From: an uncultured Paenibacillaceae bacterium
GTDB taxonomy: Bacteria; Bacillota; Bacilli; Paenibacillales; DA-C8
Assembly: GCA_937957685.1 (NCBI GenBank)
Contig: CALGAO010000126.1
Location: 1 to 35,296 of the forward strand
Length of the DNA: 35,296 bases
Direction: 5' to 3'
The translations under genes were made by a program, and so were the position numbers. Of this stretch, positions 24,178 to 33,091 are shown piece by piece. Under the pieces are notes generated by a model. That model made no database searches. It was not told the origin of the DNA and saw nothing but the letters and a program-made list of their open reading frames with translations. The stretch's first letter is position 1, and each line of letters starts with the position of its first letter.

Positions 24178-24685
24178 TGCACCGCTCCTGTTGCGGACAA
24201 CTTATTCGATGGCCGATTAATGAAATCTGGTCCCGGGCCAGGACCCGGAGCAATCGGTAGGAGCCTGTCGCTGGCTGAATGATCATTCGTGGGAGATCCA
24301 CTTCAGAAGCGCCGGATGGATGGGTAGACGATGCAGTGGTTGAACATCGTCATCGGTGTGGCGACGTTGATCGCCTTGATCGAGATCTTCAGTTCCTTCT
24401 CCAGCCAGGACGGATTTCAAGCCGCATAACGTATTGGCGTTTCTGGTTTTCTTCATCATGCTCTTTAACGGCGGGATCGTTGTCATCCGCTATACCGATG
24501 AAGCGGGAACAGAGGGCTGAATACGTGGTGTGAGGTGATCGCATGCCAAGGATCCGGGTGCCAGTGCGGATGAATGTCCGGGGATCGTGGCGAGGGAGTG
24601 CGACCGTTTCTTCAGAGCAACGGAGGATGCCAATGGGGAAACAGATCGTTGAGAGTGGATCCGCACTTACCCTGCGTACAAACAA
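24178..24685. other. Gene-poor stretch between the unknown protein and the minus-strand gene
   Basis: About 500 bp that hold only the frameshifted small membrane-protein remnant (24331-24520). The flanks, 24178-24330 and 24521-24685, show no coding frame with a ribosome site and no clear promoter. Confidence 0.5.
24331..24520 (+). pseudogene. Small two-helix membrane protein with a +1 frameshift
   Basis: The first frame reads MQWLNIVIGVATLIALIEIF, one membrane helix, and stops after 32 residues. One base over, the frame continues with KPHNVLAFLVFFIMLFNGG, a second helix, and ends at 24518-24520. Removing one base near 24418 (TTTCAAG) joins them into a two-helix protein of about 62 residues. 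The ribosome site is weak (GGATGGATGGG). Two hydrophobic helices in register across a single-base shift are unlikely by chance, but the family is not recognised. Confidence 0.45.
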
Positions 24686-24729
24686 ACCCTCAGGAACCGG
24701 TCAGTGATGACACGGGTTCTGAGGGTTTT
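24686..24729. terminator. Terminator-like hairpin, possibly bidirectional
   Basis: ACCCTCAGGAACC (24686-24698) pairs with GGTTCTGAGGGT (24715-24726), with one bulged base, followed by TTTT on the plus strand and by TTTGTTT on the minus strand. It can close the minus-strand gene that ends at 24743. Confidence 0.75.
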
Positions 24730-24742
24730 GTTGTTGCGATGT

Positions 24743-25012
24743 TTATGGCATCTCGGATTCCGTCCGTGCCAGCTGCGACTCTTGCTCCTCGAAACGCTCC
24801 ACCAGCCTCTCGACCGGCTCCTGATGCTCCGCGTCATCCAGGCTGGACAGGGCGTTCTTCGTCCGCTCTTCCGCCTGATGAGCCTGCTTGATCAATGTCT
24901 CGCTCGGATGGGTCTCCGCATCGGCCACGGCGTTGGAGAGCCGATCGACGGCATTCTGCGCCTGGGCCAGAGGCGTATTCTCCTGCATGCTGCTTTCTGC
25001 TCTTGAAGGCAT
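24743..25012 (-). CDS. Small helical hydrophilic protein of unknown function
   Basis: An 89-residue, Glu/Gln/Ala-rich protein predicted by eye to be almost entirely alpha-helical, with heptad-like spacing (AQNAVDRLSNAVADAE, EERTKNALSSLDDAE), so a short coiled coil is likely. No signal peptide or membrane segment. AGGAGG lies about 10 nt upstream of the ATG on the minus strand, and a terminator hairpin follows the stop. It is divergent from the DUF3817-MFS gene. Function unknown. Confidence 0.7.
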   Translation of the reverse strand: MPSRAESSMQENTPLAQAQNAVDRLSNAVADAETHPSETLIKQAHQAEERTKNALSSLDDAEHQEPVERLVERFEEQESQLARTESEMP

Positions 25013-25214
25013 ATTGGTCTATCCTCCTGAAGAATGGTTTTCATGCGGTATTATGCCTTCCCCGATGGGAATCTATGCAGAATCTCCTGCGACGAATGAC
25101 CAGAACACATTGCTGTCAAGGAATCGTCGAAATATTTCAGATGCATGGATGAAAAATGCGATATACTTAAATATGCAGAATATCCATCCATCGATAGTAA
25201 AGGAGTCTATCAAC

Positions 25215-26699
25215 TTGCAATCGATCCGAACCTTTCTTCATCCGATTAACCTGGTGCGGTGGACCGGCATCATCGACGGGACATCGCTGCTCGTGCTGCT
25301 GTGCATCGCCATGCCGCTCAAATATTGGGCGGGCATGCCATATGCGGTTACGCTGGTCGGGACGGTACACGGCTACATCGTGATGGTCTATATCGCAGCC
25401 ATCGTCTATGCCCAGATCCGCGTCCAATGGCGCTTCGGCTGGACGCTTCTCTCGCTCATGGCCGCCTTCGTGCCGATCGGCAACTTCATCCTCGAACGGA
25501 TGCTGAAGCGCAGACAGGATCAGGGGCTGTTCGTCGTGAAGCCGGTCCCGCTCGTCTGGCTGATGTATGCCATCATCCTGTTCACATTCCTGGATCTCTT
25601 CACGCAGCTTCCCGTCATGAGCACCTTCGCGACTTCGCTTGGCGCAAGTGCGATGATCGCGGGCTTCATCGTCGGCATGTATTCCCTGACGAATACCTTC
25701 GGCAATGTGCTGGCCGGCGTGTTCACGGATCGCCTCGGCGCCAACGTCGTGCTGAAGGCGGGCCTGCTCCTGACGAGCGTCTCCCTGCTGCTGTACAACT
25801 TCGTCGACAGCGTCCCGATGCTGCTCATCGTCCGCTTCCTGCACGGCTTTCTGGGAGGGCTGATCGTGCCGGCGGCCTTCACCTACATGGCCAACCAGAC
25901 GAAGACGGAGAAGCAGGGCAGCCAGAGCGCGATCACCGGTTCGTTCGTCGGCATCGCGGCGATCATCGGACCTGCTTACAGCGGCATCATGGCCAGCCGG
26001 ACTTCCGTGCCGTTCGTGTTCACCACGGTCGCTGCGCTCGGCGCGGTGCTGCTTGTCCTGTCCATCATCTTCCTCCGCTCGAACCGGCGTGCTCAGACAG
26101 GCTCCAGGCGCGCGGTCCGCAAGCTGGAGCTGAACAGCGGGATGATCCGCGCGTTCCTGGGGGCGTTCTTCCTGATGTTCTCGCAAGGCGCGATCGCCTA
26201 TCTGCTGCCTCAGCACGTGGAGAGCCTGGGCTATGGCACGCGGCTCAGCGGCATGCTGATGAGTGTCTTCGGCGTGGTCGCGGTCCTGATCTTCGCCCTG
26301 CCGACGAACAGGATATTCGACCGCCTGCAGCCGATCCGGAGCTTCTCCATCGGACTCGGTCTCATGGGCGTCAGCCAGCTGCTGCTCAGCCAGTCTGACA
26401 GCGCGGCCGTCCTGTACGCCGTGATGTCGCTGTACGGCGTCGGCTTCGCCTTCCTGTTTCCGGCGATCAACACCATGCTGGCGCATGCGACGACGAAGGA
26501 GAACCGCGGTCAAGCCTACGGCATCTTCTACGCGCTGTTCTCCGCCGGCACCGTGGCAGGCTCGTCCGGCCTCGGCCTCCTGCCGGTTACCTTCGAGCAT
26601 CAGTTCATCGTCACCGGCTGCGCGCTGATCACCTGCGTCGCTGGCGTGCTGATCACCGCAAGGCATCGGACGGAGCACAGCGAATCGATGAACACCTGA
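25215..26699 (+). CDS. DUF3817-MFS fusion transporter
   Basis: A 494-residue membrane protein made of two recognisable parts. Residues 1 to about 95 match the DUF3817 (YdzA-like) small membrane domain: LHPINLVRWTGIIDGTSLLV, then TVHGYIVMVYIAAI and three helices. From about 115 on, a 12-helix major facilitator follows, with an MFS loop-2/3-type motif AGVFTDRLGANVVLKAG, the RFLHGFLGGLIVP helix, and a symmetrical second half starting at RAFLGAFFLMFSQG. It resembles drug/metabolite efflux MFS members; the substrate is unknown. The start is TTG 25215, 9 nt after AAAGGAG; an upstream open stretch has no ribosome site. It is divergent from the small helical protein. Confidence 0.85.
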   Translation: MQSIRTFLHPINLVRWTGIIDGTSLLVLLCIAMPLKYWAGMPYAVTLVGTVHGYIVMVYIAAIVYAQIRVQWRFGWTLLSLMAAFVPIGNFILERMLKRRQDQGLFVVKPVPLVWLMYAIILFTFLDLFTQLPVMSTFATSLGASAMIAGFIVGMYSLTNTFGNVLAGVFTDRLGANVVLKAGLLLTSVSLLLYNFVDSVPMLLIVRFLHGFLGGLIVPAAFTYMANQTKTEKQGSQSAITGSFVGIAAIIGPAYSGIMASRTSVPFVFTTVAALGAVLLVLSIIFLRSNRRAQTGSRRAVRKLELNSGMIRAFLGAFFLMFSQGAIAYLLPQHVESLGYGTRLSGMLMSVFGVVAVLIFALPTNRIFDRLQPIRSFSIGLGLMGVSQLLLSQSDSAAVLYAVMSLYGVGFAFLFPAINTMLAHATTKENRGQAYGIFYALFSAGTVAGSSGLGLLPVTFEHQFIVTGCALITCVAGVLITARHRTEHSESMNT

Positions 26700-26783
26700 T
26701 GCGTCGTCTCCATGGTCGGTCTCCAGGTGCGGAACCAACGTCAATACCGCAGTAAATATCGAAATATAGAGAAATTTGCAGAC

Positions 26784-26813
26784 TTGAAATTTGATGTTCG
26801 TTGCCAATATAAT
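26784..26813 (+). promoter_or_regulatory. Sigma-A promoter of ykaA-pit
   Basis: TTGAAA (26784-26789), 18 bp, TATAAT (26808-26813), about 115 bp before the ykaA start codon, leaving a roughly 110-nt leader. Confidence 0.7.
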
Positions 26814-26844
26814 GTTATGGCTCCGCTAAAAATTTTTGATGGAT

Positions 26845-26861
26845 TTAACATTGCGATAACA
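26845..26861 (+). promoter_or_regulatory. Candidate PhoP-type direct repeat in the ykaA leader
   Basis: TTAACA, five bases, ATAACA. The spacing and hexamers resemble the B. subtilis PhoP box (TTAACA-like repeats spaced by about 5 bp). It would lie downstream of the promoter, so it could act negatively. Only two hexamers are seen, so this is weak. Confidence 0.3.
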
Positions 26862-26928
26862 TTCAGGGAGTATCCTTATGTTTGTCTGAACGAAGATTGA
26901 TGAATTCTGTCCAGTAAAGGAGACGACC

Positions 26929-27540
26929 ATGTTCAAGAAAAAGGATGTATTCTTCACGACTTTTGAAGAAATGGCCGATGCGCTGGTGGAAGCGGCGGAT
27001 TTCTTCAAGCAAGGGATCGCAAACCTCGGGGATGTCTCGACATTCGCCAGGCAGATGAAGGAAGTGGAGAGCCGCTGCGACCAATATACGCATATGATCC
27101 TCAAGGAACTGAACAAGACGTTCATCACGCCGATCGAGCGGGAGGACATCCTGGAGCTGGTGAAGTCGCTTGACGACGTGGTGGACGGCATCGAGGCATG
27201 CGCATCGCGCTTCGAGATGTATCATATCCACAAAGCGGACGAGCATATGATCGCCTTCGCGGATGTGCTCGTGCGAAGCGTGCACCAGATCAAGCAGGCG
27301 ATTCATCTGCTCACCCAGCGCAAGCTTCTCGCCATGCGTGAGCACTGCATCGCGGTGAATGAGCTGGAGAACGAAGCCGACGACCGTCTGCGGCTGGCGA
27401 TCAACACGCTGTTCACAGACGTGAAGGATCCGATCGAACTGATCAAGCGCAAGGAGCTCTACGAGCGACTCGAACAAACGACCGACTCCTGCGAGGACGT
27501 GGCGAATACGCTGGAGTCAATCATCATGCGCAACAGCTGA
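26929..27540 (+). CDS. ykaA: DUF47/PhoU-like phosphate transport accessory protein
   Basis: A 203-residue all-helical protein of the YkaA/DUF47 family, PhoU-like, typically encoded right before a Pit transporter and thought to modulate it. Visible family segments are FEEMADALVEAADFF, CDQYTHMILKELNKTFITPIEREDI, LDDVVDGIEACASR and NELENEADDRLRLAI. These Asp/Glu-rich helices form the metal-binding sites of PhoU-like proteins. AAAGGAG precedes the ATG by 7 nt. pit starts 31 bp after the stop, giving a two-gene operon. Confidence 0.92.
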   Translation: MFKKKDVFFTTFEEMADALVEAADFFKQGIANLGDVSTFARQMKEVESRCDQYTHMILKELNKTFITPIEREDILELVKSLDDVVDGIEACASRFEMYHIHKADEHMIAFADVLVRSVHQIKQAIHLLTQRKLLAMREHCIAVNELENEADDRLRLAINTLFTDVKDPIELIKRKELYERLEQTTDSCEDVANTLESIIMRNS

Positions 27541-27571
27541 GCTTCTATTCTGATTAGCAGAGGTAGAATGA

Positions 27572-28567
27572 ATGGATATATATATACTGTGGATCGTCGT
27601 CATACTTGCGCTGTCCTTTGACTTCATCAATGGCTTCCATGATACGGCCAACGCGATCGCCACCTCCGTCTCCACCCGCGCAATGAAACCAAGGGTCGCC
27701 ATCATGATGGCCGCCTTGATGAACTTCTTCGGCGCCATCACCTTCACCGGAGTCGCGAAAACGATCGGCAGCGGGGTGGCGGATCCGTCCGTGCTGGACA
27801 ATGGTGTGGAGATCGTCATCGCCGCCCTCATCTCGGCCATCGCCTGGAACCTGATCACCTGGTGGTTCGGTATCCCGTCCTCCTCATCGCATGCGCTCAT
27901 CGGCTCCCTGACCGGCGCGGTGATCGGAGGCGCCGGCATGGGAAATGTCAACGGCAACGGGCTGCTCGATATCCTGAAGGCGTTGATCCTGTCTCCGATC
28001 CTGGCATTTGGCGTCGGCTTCTGCATCATGTGGCTGCTGAAGCTGATCTTCGGGCGGATGAGCCCGCACAGCGTGAACAAGGGCTTCCGCACCGGCCAGA
28101 TCATCACCGCGATGTTCCAGGCCTTCTCCCATGGCACGAACGACGCGCAGAAGGCGATGGGCATCATCGTCTTCGCCCTGGTGGCCGCAGGCATCCAGGA
28201 TACGATGGATGTGCCGCTCTGGGTCAAGCTCTCCGCGGCAACGGCGATGGCGCTGGGCACCAGCGTGGGCGGCTGGAAGATCATCAAGACGATGGGCACG
28301 AAGATCTTCAAGATCGAGCCGATCAACGGATTCGCGGCGGATATGAGCTCCGCGGCGATCATCATCTCGGCGACGCTCATCCATCTGCCGGTCAGCACGA
28401 CGCACGTCATCACCTCGTCGATCCTCGGTGTCGGCAGCGCCAAGCGCTTCTCCGGAGTCAACTGGTCGGTGGCGGGCAGGATCGTCGTAGCGTGGGTGAT
28501 CACGATTCCGATCACGATCCTGTTCTCGATGGGAACTTACTGGTTGATAGATGTTATTTTTTATTGA
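27572..28567 (+). CDS. pit: Low-affinity inorganic phosphate transporter, PiT family
   Basis: A 331-residue membrane symporter that takes up metal-phosphate complexes with protons. Both PiT signature repeats are present: SFDFINGFHDTANAIATSVSTR near the N-terminus and FSHGTNDAQKAMGII in the second half, plus PSSSSHALIGS and PVSTTHVITSS. About ten membrane helices. AGAGG lies 8 nt before ATG 27572; another ATG at 27568 is out of frame. It shares the ykaA promoter and is closed by a terminator. Confidence 0.96.
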   Translation: MDIYILWIVVILALSFDFINGFHDTANAIATSVSTRAMKPRVAIMMAALMNFFGAITFTGVAKTIGSGVADPSVLDNGVEIVIAALISAIAWNLITWWFGIPSSSSHALIGSLTGAVIGGAGMGNVNGNGLLDILKALILSPILAFGVGFCIMWLLKLIFGRMSPHSVNKGFRTGQIITAMFQAFSHGTNDAQKAMGIIVFALVAAGIQDTMDVPLWVKLSAATAMALGTSVGGWKIIKTMGTKIFKIEPINGFAADMSSAAIIISATLIHLPVSTTHVITSSILGVGSAKRFSGVNWSVAGRIVVAWVITIPITILFSMGTYWLIDVIFY

Positions 28568-28607
28568 ATTGATTGGAAATCTTTAATGAAAACAGGACTG
28601 TTGAACC

Positions 28608-28660
28608 AACGCTTTGGCGAAGCCGATCATGGCTTGCAGACCAAAGCGTTTCTTTTATTT
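28608..28660 (+). terminator. Rho-independent terminator of ykaA-pit
   Basis: A 10-bp stem (28608-28617 with 28641-28650), with an inner AAGCC/GGCTT stem, followed by TCTTTTATTT. Confidence 0.88.
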
Positions 28661-28743
28661 CAAGGCTTGGACACCCATCATACATATAAATCTATAATCG
28701 ACATAATATGTAAAACTAGTATTATTGACTTATTCGGAAATGG

Positions 28744-28771
28744 TTGACAATGAGCGAAAAGGTGATAAACT
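28744..28771 (+). promoter_or_regulatory. Sigma-A promoter of the tyrosine phosphatase gene
   Basis: A perfect TTGACA (28744-28749), 16 bp, TAAACT (28766-28771), then AAAGGTG and the start codon at 28796. The surrounding 28660-28790 is AT-rich with no other feature. Confidence 0.72.
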
Positions 28772-28795
28772 GACTAGTAGTAAAGGTGAATGACA

Positions 28796-29563
28796 ATGTT
28801 CGACATACATACTCATATTCTTCATGGAATCGATGACGGAGCTTCAGATCTTGAGCAGATGCTCCTGATGGCGAGAGATGCCGCAAGTCAGCACATTACG
28901 GGCGTGATCGCCACTCCGCATCATGCGGATGGACATCATTGGAATCCGGGTGAACGCATCAGACGTCTGACAGATGAGGCGAACGCCGCACTTCGGGCTG
29001 CCAACATCCCGCTGACGATCTATCCTGGGCAAGAGGTTCGAATCTATAATCGATTGCTGGAGGATCTGGAAGAGAAGATTGTCCTGACGTTGAACGACAG
29101 CAGATACCTGTTGCTGGAGTTGCCCCATTCCCATATCCCTCGAGAAACTGCCGACATGATCTATGAGCTGCAACTCATGGGTATCGTTCCGATCATTGCC
29201 CATCCTGAACGCAACCTGGAGATCGCGCGCGATCCGCGGCGGCTGTTGGAGCTTGTCCAAACGGGTGCATTGGCTCAGGTTACCTCGCATTCTATCATCG
29301 GCCATTCCGGTAAGAAAGTCAAACAGATCGCGATGGATCTTTGCAAACATCGTCTCATTCATCTCATGGCTTCTGACGCTCATAATCGGAGTCTGCGCAA
29401 TTTTAATCTGGATACCGCATGCGAAGCGATTGTGGACACACTTGGACAAGACTTCCGGGACTATTACACCGCCAATGCGTGTTCGGTTATGAATGATCAG
29501 CCGATCGAGGTATGGCCCGCAGATGCCCGGATGAGGAAGAAGTTTTTTTTCTTTGGAAGATAA
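28796..29563 (+). CDS. CpsB/YwqE-type manganese-dependent protein tyrosine phosphatase
   Basis: A 255-residue PHP-fold phosphatase that dephosphorylates bacterial tyrosine kinases and their targets in capsule and exopolysaccharide synthesis. Metal-binding motifs in order are MFDIHTHILHGIDDG, VIATPHHADG, YPGQEVRI, LLELPHSHIP, IIAHPERN and LMASDAHN. Together these make the complete trinuclear site. ATG 28796 is chosen because AAAGGTG lies 7 nt upstream; ATG 28790 is too close to it. The cognate kinase and co-polymerase genes lie 2.7 kb downstream, beyond an SLH-protein gene. Confidence 0.93.
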   Translation: MFDIHTHILHGIDDGASDLEQMLLMARDAASQHITGVIATPHHADGHHWNPGERIRRLTDEANAALRAANIPLTIYPGQEVRIYNRLLEDLEEKIVLTLNDSRYLLLELPHSHIPRETADMIYELQLMGIVPIIAHPERNLEIARDPRRLLELVQTGALAQVTSHSIIGHSGKKVKQIAMDLCKHRLIHLMASDAHNRSLRNFNLDTACEAIVDTLGQDFRDYYTANACSVMNDQPIEVWPADARMRKKFFFFGR

Positions 29564-29659
29564 CCGATTGAACATCACCTCGCGATTATCGCCTGGTTCT
29601 ATGCCATAGGCCAGTGTCGATAGAATCTTCAAGTTTATCAGGAGAGAAAGGATGAGTTT

Positions 29660-32194
29660 ATGTTGAGAAAATTATCAGCGTTGTTATTGGCGGTCATGAT
29701 GGTGTGCGCGACGTTCGCGAGCACAGCCCTGGCTGCGCAGGCGACCCCACTGCCACCCAGCGCGCAGCCGGTGATCGACAAGATCGAGGCGATCCTCGCC
29801 AAGCTGGATACTAACGAGAAGCAAGTGATCAATGATGCTCTCGACGCCCTTAAGGCATTGCAGCCTGCGAAGAAGAAGGAGATCACCAAGTGGGCCTGGA
29901 GCGCGATCGACAGCAAGCTCGAGGCGCGGTCTGATCGGGAAGATTTCCCGGCGGTCACCGAAACCAATGTCAGTGAACTGTTCATCGACATCCTGTCGGT
30001 TCTGTATGGTGACGCAGAAGCGGCACTCACAGATGCATATAACAATCGTTTCGAGACGATCAAGCAGCTGGTCAAGCTCGGCGGCAAGACGGGTCTGGAA
30101 GAGGTCACGTTCGATGATCTCGCCGATCTGGTGAGCGACCTGGAGGATGAGCTGAAGGACCAGCTGGCAAACTTGTCCTGGAGCAACCTGCTGCTTAACG
30201 GGTTCAATCAGGCGTTTAACACCCTCGTAAGCAATGCTTACAACACGGTGATCAACGCAACGGACAACCAGCTGGGTGAGGCTTTCAAGTCCCTTGGCAT
30301 CGACGGGACTATCCTGATCAAGATGAAGGACGAGCTGGAATCCTATATCGACCCGGATCATAAAGCTGCTTTCATCATATCGGTCGGTTACCTGCGCACG
30401 GACGTCGCGCTGGCTTCCGACAGCGGCGGCAGCTCGCTCAACGCGCAGCTGATCGTGCTTGGCAACCAGTTCCCGAACAGCATGCTGAACTGGACGAAGG
30501 TCGATCAGGTCAGCGGCACGGACATCAGCGTGAGCAGCGACGGACAGATCACGCTGAACGGCACGGGAACAGGCGTTGCGAAGGTCAAGGCTTCCCTCAA
30601 GGTCGTCAACCTGAAGCTGTTCGAGGGCAACGTCACGCTCAGCGCCGGAACCAGCGGCGGAGGAACCGGCGGCAACCAGCAGCCACCGTCTGAAGAAACC
30701 GAGCCTGCGGCACCTGATATCCTGGATCGAATCGAAGAGATCGTAGTCGAGGTTGGCGAGATCGCGGTGGATGACGATCCGGCGGAAGTCGCGGAGAAAG
30801 TCAAGTCCGCTGTGGAAACGATCACAAGCGGTGTACAAGAGGCGGTCACCATCGCACAGACGGCCATCACGCAAGCTGCTACGGTGAAGGCTTCCGTTGT
30901 TTCCGAGAACGGAGTGGCCAAAGCGGTGATCGATGAAACGGCCTTGACCGAGCAGATCGCAGCCATCCAGCAGCTGGCCGAAGAGATGGCGAAGAAGCTG
31001 GAAGCCCTGCAGGCAACCGCGAACGAGAAGCTGGCGGAAATCTCCGAGCTGGCTGGCGCGGCAGGAGTTGAAGAAGTGGCAGAGATCGAAGAGATCGAAA
31101 TGCCAAGCCTGAAGATCGAGCTGGTCATCGACCTCGGCGATGTGGAGGAAGAACAGGCTGAAGCGGTGATCAGCGAGACGATCATCACCGCCGTGAAAGC
31201 TGCGGGCATCACCCATGTGGCGATCACCGTGAAAGGCGCGAAGCTGTCCGTACCGGCAGCCGATCTGACGAGCGAGACGAACATCAGGATCAATCATTAC
31301 CCGGGTTCCGTAGCGAAGAAGGATGTGTCGATCGCTTCCGCATCGGTACAGGCTGCGGCGAGCGATAACAGCTATATCCGTGCCAGAATGGCTTCCGAAG
31401 CCTATGAGATGAAGGTAGTGGTAGGCGACCAGGAGGTTACGAGCTTCGCGGAGCCTGTCTACATCGGCATCCCTGTAAGCAATGCCAACGCATATGACAA
31501 GGAACTGCTCACCATCGTATCTGTCGATGGCGACAACCAATACACCTACTTTACCGGCGTATACAACGAAGAAACCGGCTATGCGGAAGCATGGGTTTAC
31601 TCCTTGACAGGTCAACCGTATGCGGTTGTGGAGACGGTGGTGACCTTCAACGATCTGGCTCCTGTTCAGGGCTGGGCAGGCAGAGAGATCGCAGTCGTGG
31701 CGAGCAAGGGCATCATCAACGGCAAGCAGGCTGGCATCTTCGATCCGACCGCATCGGTCACGCGGGCTGAGTTTGCGAAGATGATCGTGCTGGCATACAA
31801 CCTGTACGATCCGAATGCCGAAGAGAACTTTACGGACGTGAGTGACAGCGACTGGTTCAAGCCTTATGTGGCTTCCGCGGTCAAGCATGGGCTGATCAAT
31901 GGCAAGGGCAATGGCAGATTCGATCCGCTGGCTCCGATCACCCGGGCTGAGATGGCGACCATCGCCGCGCGCGCATTGCAGTATCTGGACGGAGTCAAGG
32001 GCGTATCGAACGTGGATGCTGCGCTCAGCAAATTCGCGGATGCCGGAGATATCGCTGCGTCGCTGCGAGCAGGAACCGCGCTTGCCGCACGTTACGGTAT
32101 CGTCATCGGGTCCGACGGGAAGTTCAACCCGAATGGCGAATCCACTCGTGCTGCCGCCGCAGTGGTCATCTATCGCCTGATCAACGTCAACTAA
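29660..32194 (+). CDS. SLH-domain cell-surface protein with Ig-like and helical regions
   Basis: An 844-residue secreted protein held on secondary cell-wall polymers by S-layer homology domains. It has a signal peptide (1 to about 25, ending STALA-A), a helical N-terminal region (about 35-250), and a bacterial Ig-like segment (about 265-330) in which the TDISVSSDGQITLNGTGTG stretch shows the typical pattern. Then come a Gly/Pro/Glu linker (SGGGTGGNQQPPSEETEP), an Ala/Glu-rich coiled-coil region (about 350-490), and a beta-rich stretch. Three C-terminal SLH repeats follow: GIINGKQAGIFDPTASVTRAE, GLINGKGNGRFDPLAPITRAE and a degenerate third with STRAAAA in place of TRAE. A ribosome site AGGAGAGAAAGG precedes the ATG. 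It lies between the tyrosine phosphatase and kinase genes and has its own terminator. Confidence 0.88.
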   Translation: MLRKLSALLLAVMMVCATFASTALAAQATPLPPSAQPVIDKIEAILAKLDTNEKQVINDALDALKALQPAKKKEITKWAWSAIDSKLEARSDREDFPAVTETNVSELFIDILSVLYGDAEAALTDAYNNRFETIKQLVKLGGKTGLEEVTFDDLADLVSDLEDELKDQLANLSWSNLLLNGFNQAFNTLVSNAYNTVINATDNQLGEAFKSLGIDGTILIKMKDELESYIDPDHKAAFIISVGYLRTDVALASDSGGSSLNAQLIVLGNQFPNSMLNWTKVDQVSGTDISVSSDGQITLNGTGTGVAKVKASLKVVNLKLFEGNVTLSAGTSGGGTGGNQQPPSEETEPAAPDILDRIEEIVVEVGEIAVDDDPAEVAEKVKSAVETITSGVQEAVTIAQTAITQAATVKASVVSENGVAKAVIDETALTEQIAAIQQLAEEMAKKLEALQATANEKLAEISELAGAAGVEEVAEIEEIEMPSLKIELVIDLGDVEEEQAEAVISETIITAVKAAGITHVAITVKGAKLSVPAADLTSETNIRINHYPGSVAKKDVSIASASVQAAASDNSYIRARMASEAYEMKVVVGDQEVTSFAEPVYIGIPVSNANAYDKELLTIVSVDGDNQYTYFTGVYNEETGYAEAWVYSLTGQPYAVVETVVTFNDLAPVQGWAGREIAVVASKGIINGKQAGIFDPTASVTRAEFAKMIVLAYNLYDPNAEENFTDVSDSDWFKPYVASAVKHGLINGKGNGRFDPLAPITRAEMATIAARALQYLDGVKGVSNVDAALSKFADAGDIAASLRAGTALAARYGIVIGSDGKFNPNGESTRAAAAVVIYRLINVN

Positions 32195-32207
32195 GCAGCC
32201 TGGAGTC

Positions 32208-32246
32208 GCTGAATCCCTCTCTCGGTTCTAGGGGGGATTCAGCTTT
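32208..32246 (+). terminator. Rho-independent terminator after the SLH-protein gene
   Basis: GCTGAATCCC (32208-32217) pairs perfectly with GGGATTCAGC (32234-32243), then a short TTTC. The stem is strong and the T-run short. Confidence 0.72.
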
Positions 32247-32293
32247 CATCAGAAGCAGGGATCAGCTTATCTCTGACAACTATGGAGGATAGC

Positions 32294-33091
32294 ATGGAAC
32301 TAGATCTGAAGGATTATCTGCACATCCTGCGAAGGAGATGGTTGCTCATCACAGCCATCGTCGTCACGGTAACGTTGGCTGCAGGACTTGTGAGCATGTA
32401 TGTGATGAAACCGGTCTATGAAGCATCGACCAAAGTCATCGTGAATGGATCGAATGAGCGGACAGGTACGCAGCAGCTGGATCTGAACAGCATCAACCTC
32501 GACCTGCGGCTGATCGAGACCTACAAGGAGATCATCAAGACCGGAGCGATCATGGAGCTGGTCGCCGAGGAGCATCCGGAGTTCGGTCTGACAGCGGAGC
32601 AATTGATCAACATGATCAACATTCGCACCGTGAACAATTCGCAGGTGATGACGCTCAGCATCCGACATTCCAGCCATGAGACGGCCGTCGAGATCGTCAA
32701 TGCTGTATCCGAGACCTTCCAGCGCGTGATCCCTTCGATCATGACGGTGGATAACGTCTCGATCCTTGACCAGGCGAAGCATCGCGATAATCCAAAGCCG
32801 GTAAGTCCGAATGTGGCGCTGAATACCGCCATCGCCTTCGTCGTGGCATTGATGTTCGCTGTTGGCCTGGCATTCCTGCTCGAATATCTGGATGACACGA
32901 TCAAGACGGAACAAGATGTGAAACAGGTGCTGGGATTGCCGGTACTGGCAGAGATCGTCAGAATACCTGATCCGGAGATCGCCGAGATAGGGGGAGCCGC
33001 TGAGCAAGCGCGAGAATTGCCCGAGGGCAAAGCAAAGGGGGCGATTAATAATGTCAAGATGGCAGAGAAGGCTGCTAATCACCGATACTAA
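32294..33091 (+). CDS. CpsC/YwqC-type polysaccharide co-polymerase and kinase activator
   Basis: A 265-residue Wzz-family membrane protein with two membrane helices: about residues 18-40 (WLLITAIVVTVTLAAGLVSMYVM) and about 175-195 (ALNTAIAFVVALMFAVGLAFLLEY). An extracellular loop (about 45-170) lies between them, with the PxxP-type NPKPVSPNVALN before the second helix. It regulates polysaccharide chain length and activates the adjacent tyrosine kinase. ATG 32294 is chosen because GGAGG lies 5 nt upstream; that ribosome site itself follows an in-frame ATG at 32282, which is therefore less likely. The 3' end overlaps the kinase gene by 41 nt, so translation is coupled. Confidence 0.92.
   Translation: MELDLKDYLHILRRRWLLITAIVVTVTLAAGLVSMYVMKPVYEASTKVIVNGSNERTGTQQLDLNSINLDLRLIETYKEIIKTGAIMELVAEEHPEFGLTAEQLINMINIRTVNNSQVMTLSIRHSSHETAVEIVNAVSETFQRVIPSIMTVDNVSILDQAKHRDNPKPVSPNVALNTAIAFVVALMFAVGLAFLLEYLDDTIKTEQDVKQVLGLPVLAEIVRIPDPEIAEIGGAAEQARELPEGKAKGAINNVKMAEKAANHRY

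Noticed and set aside
25167..26807. Minus-strand open frame of 546 codons
   Set aside because: It is antisense to the DUF3817-MFS gene and has the Asp/His/Gln/Arg-rich look of a complement frame.
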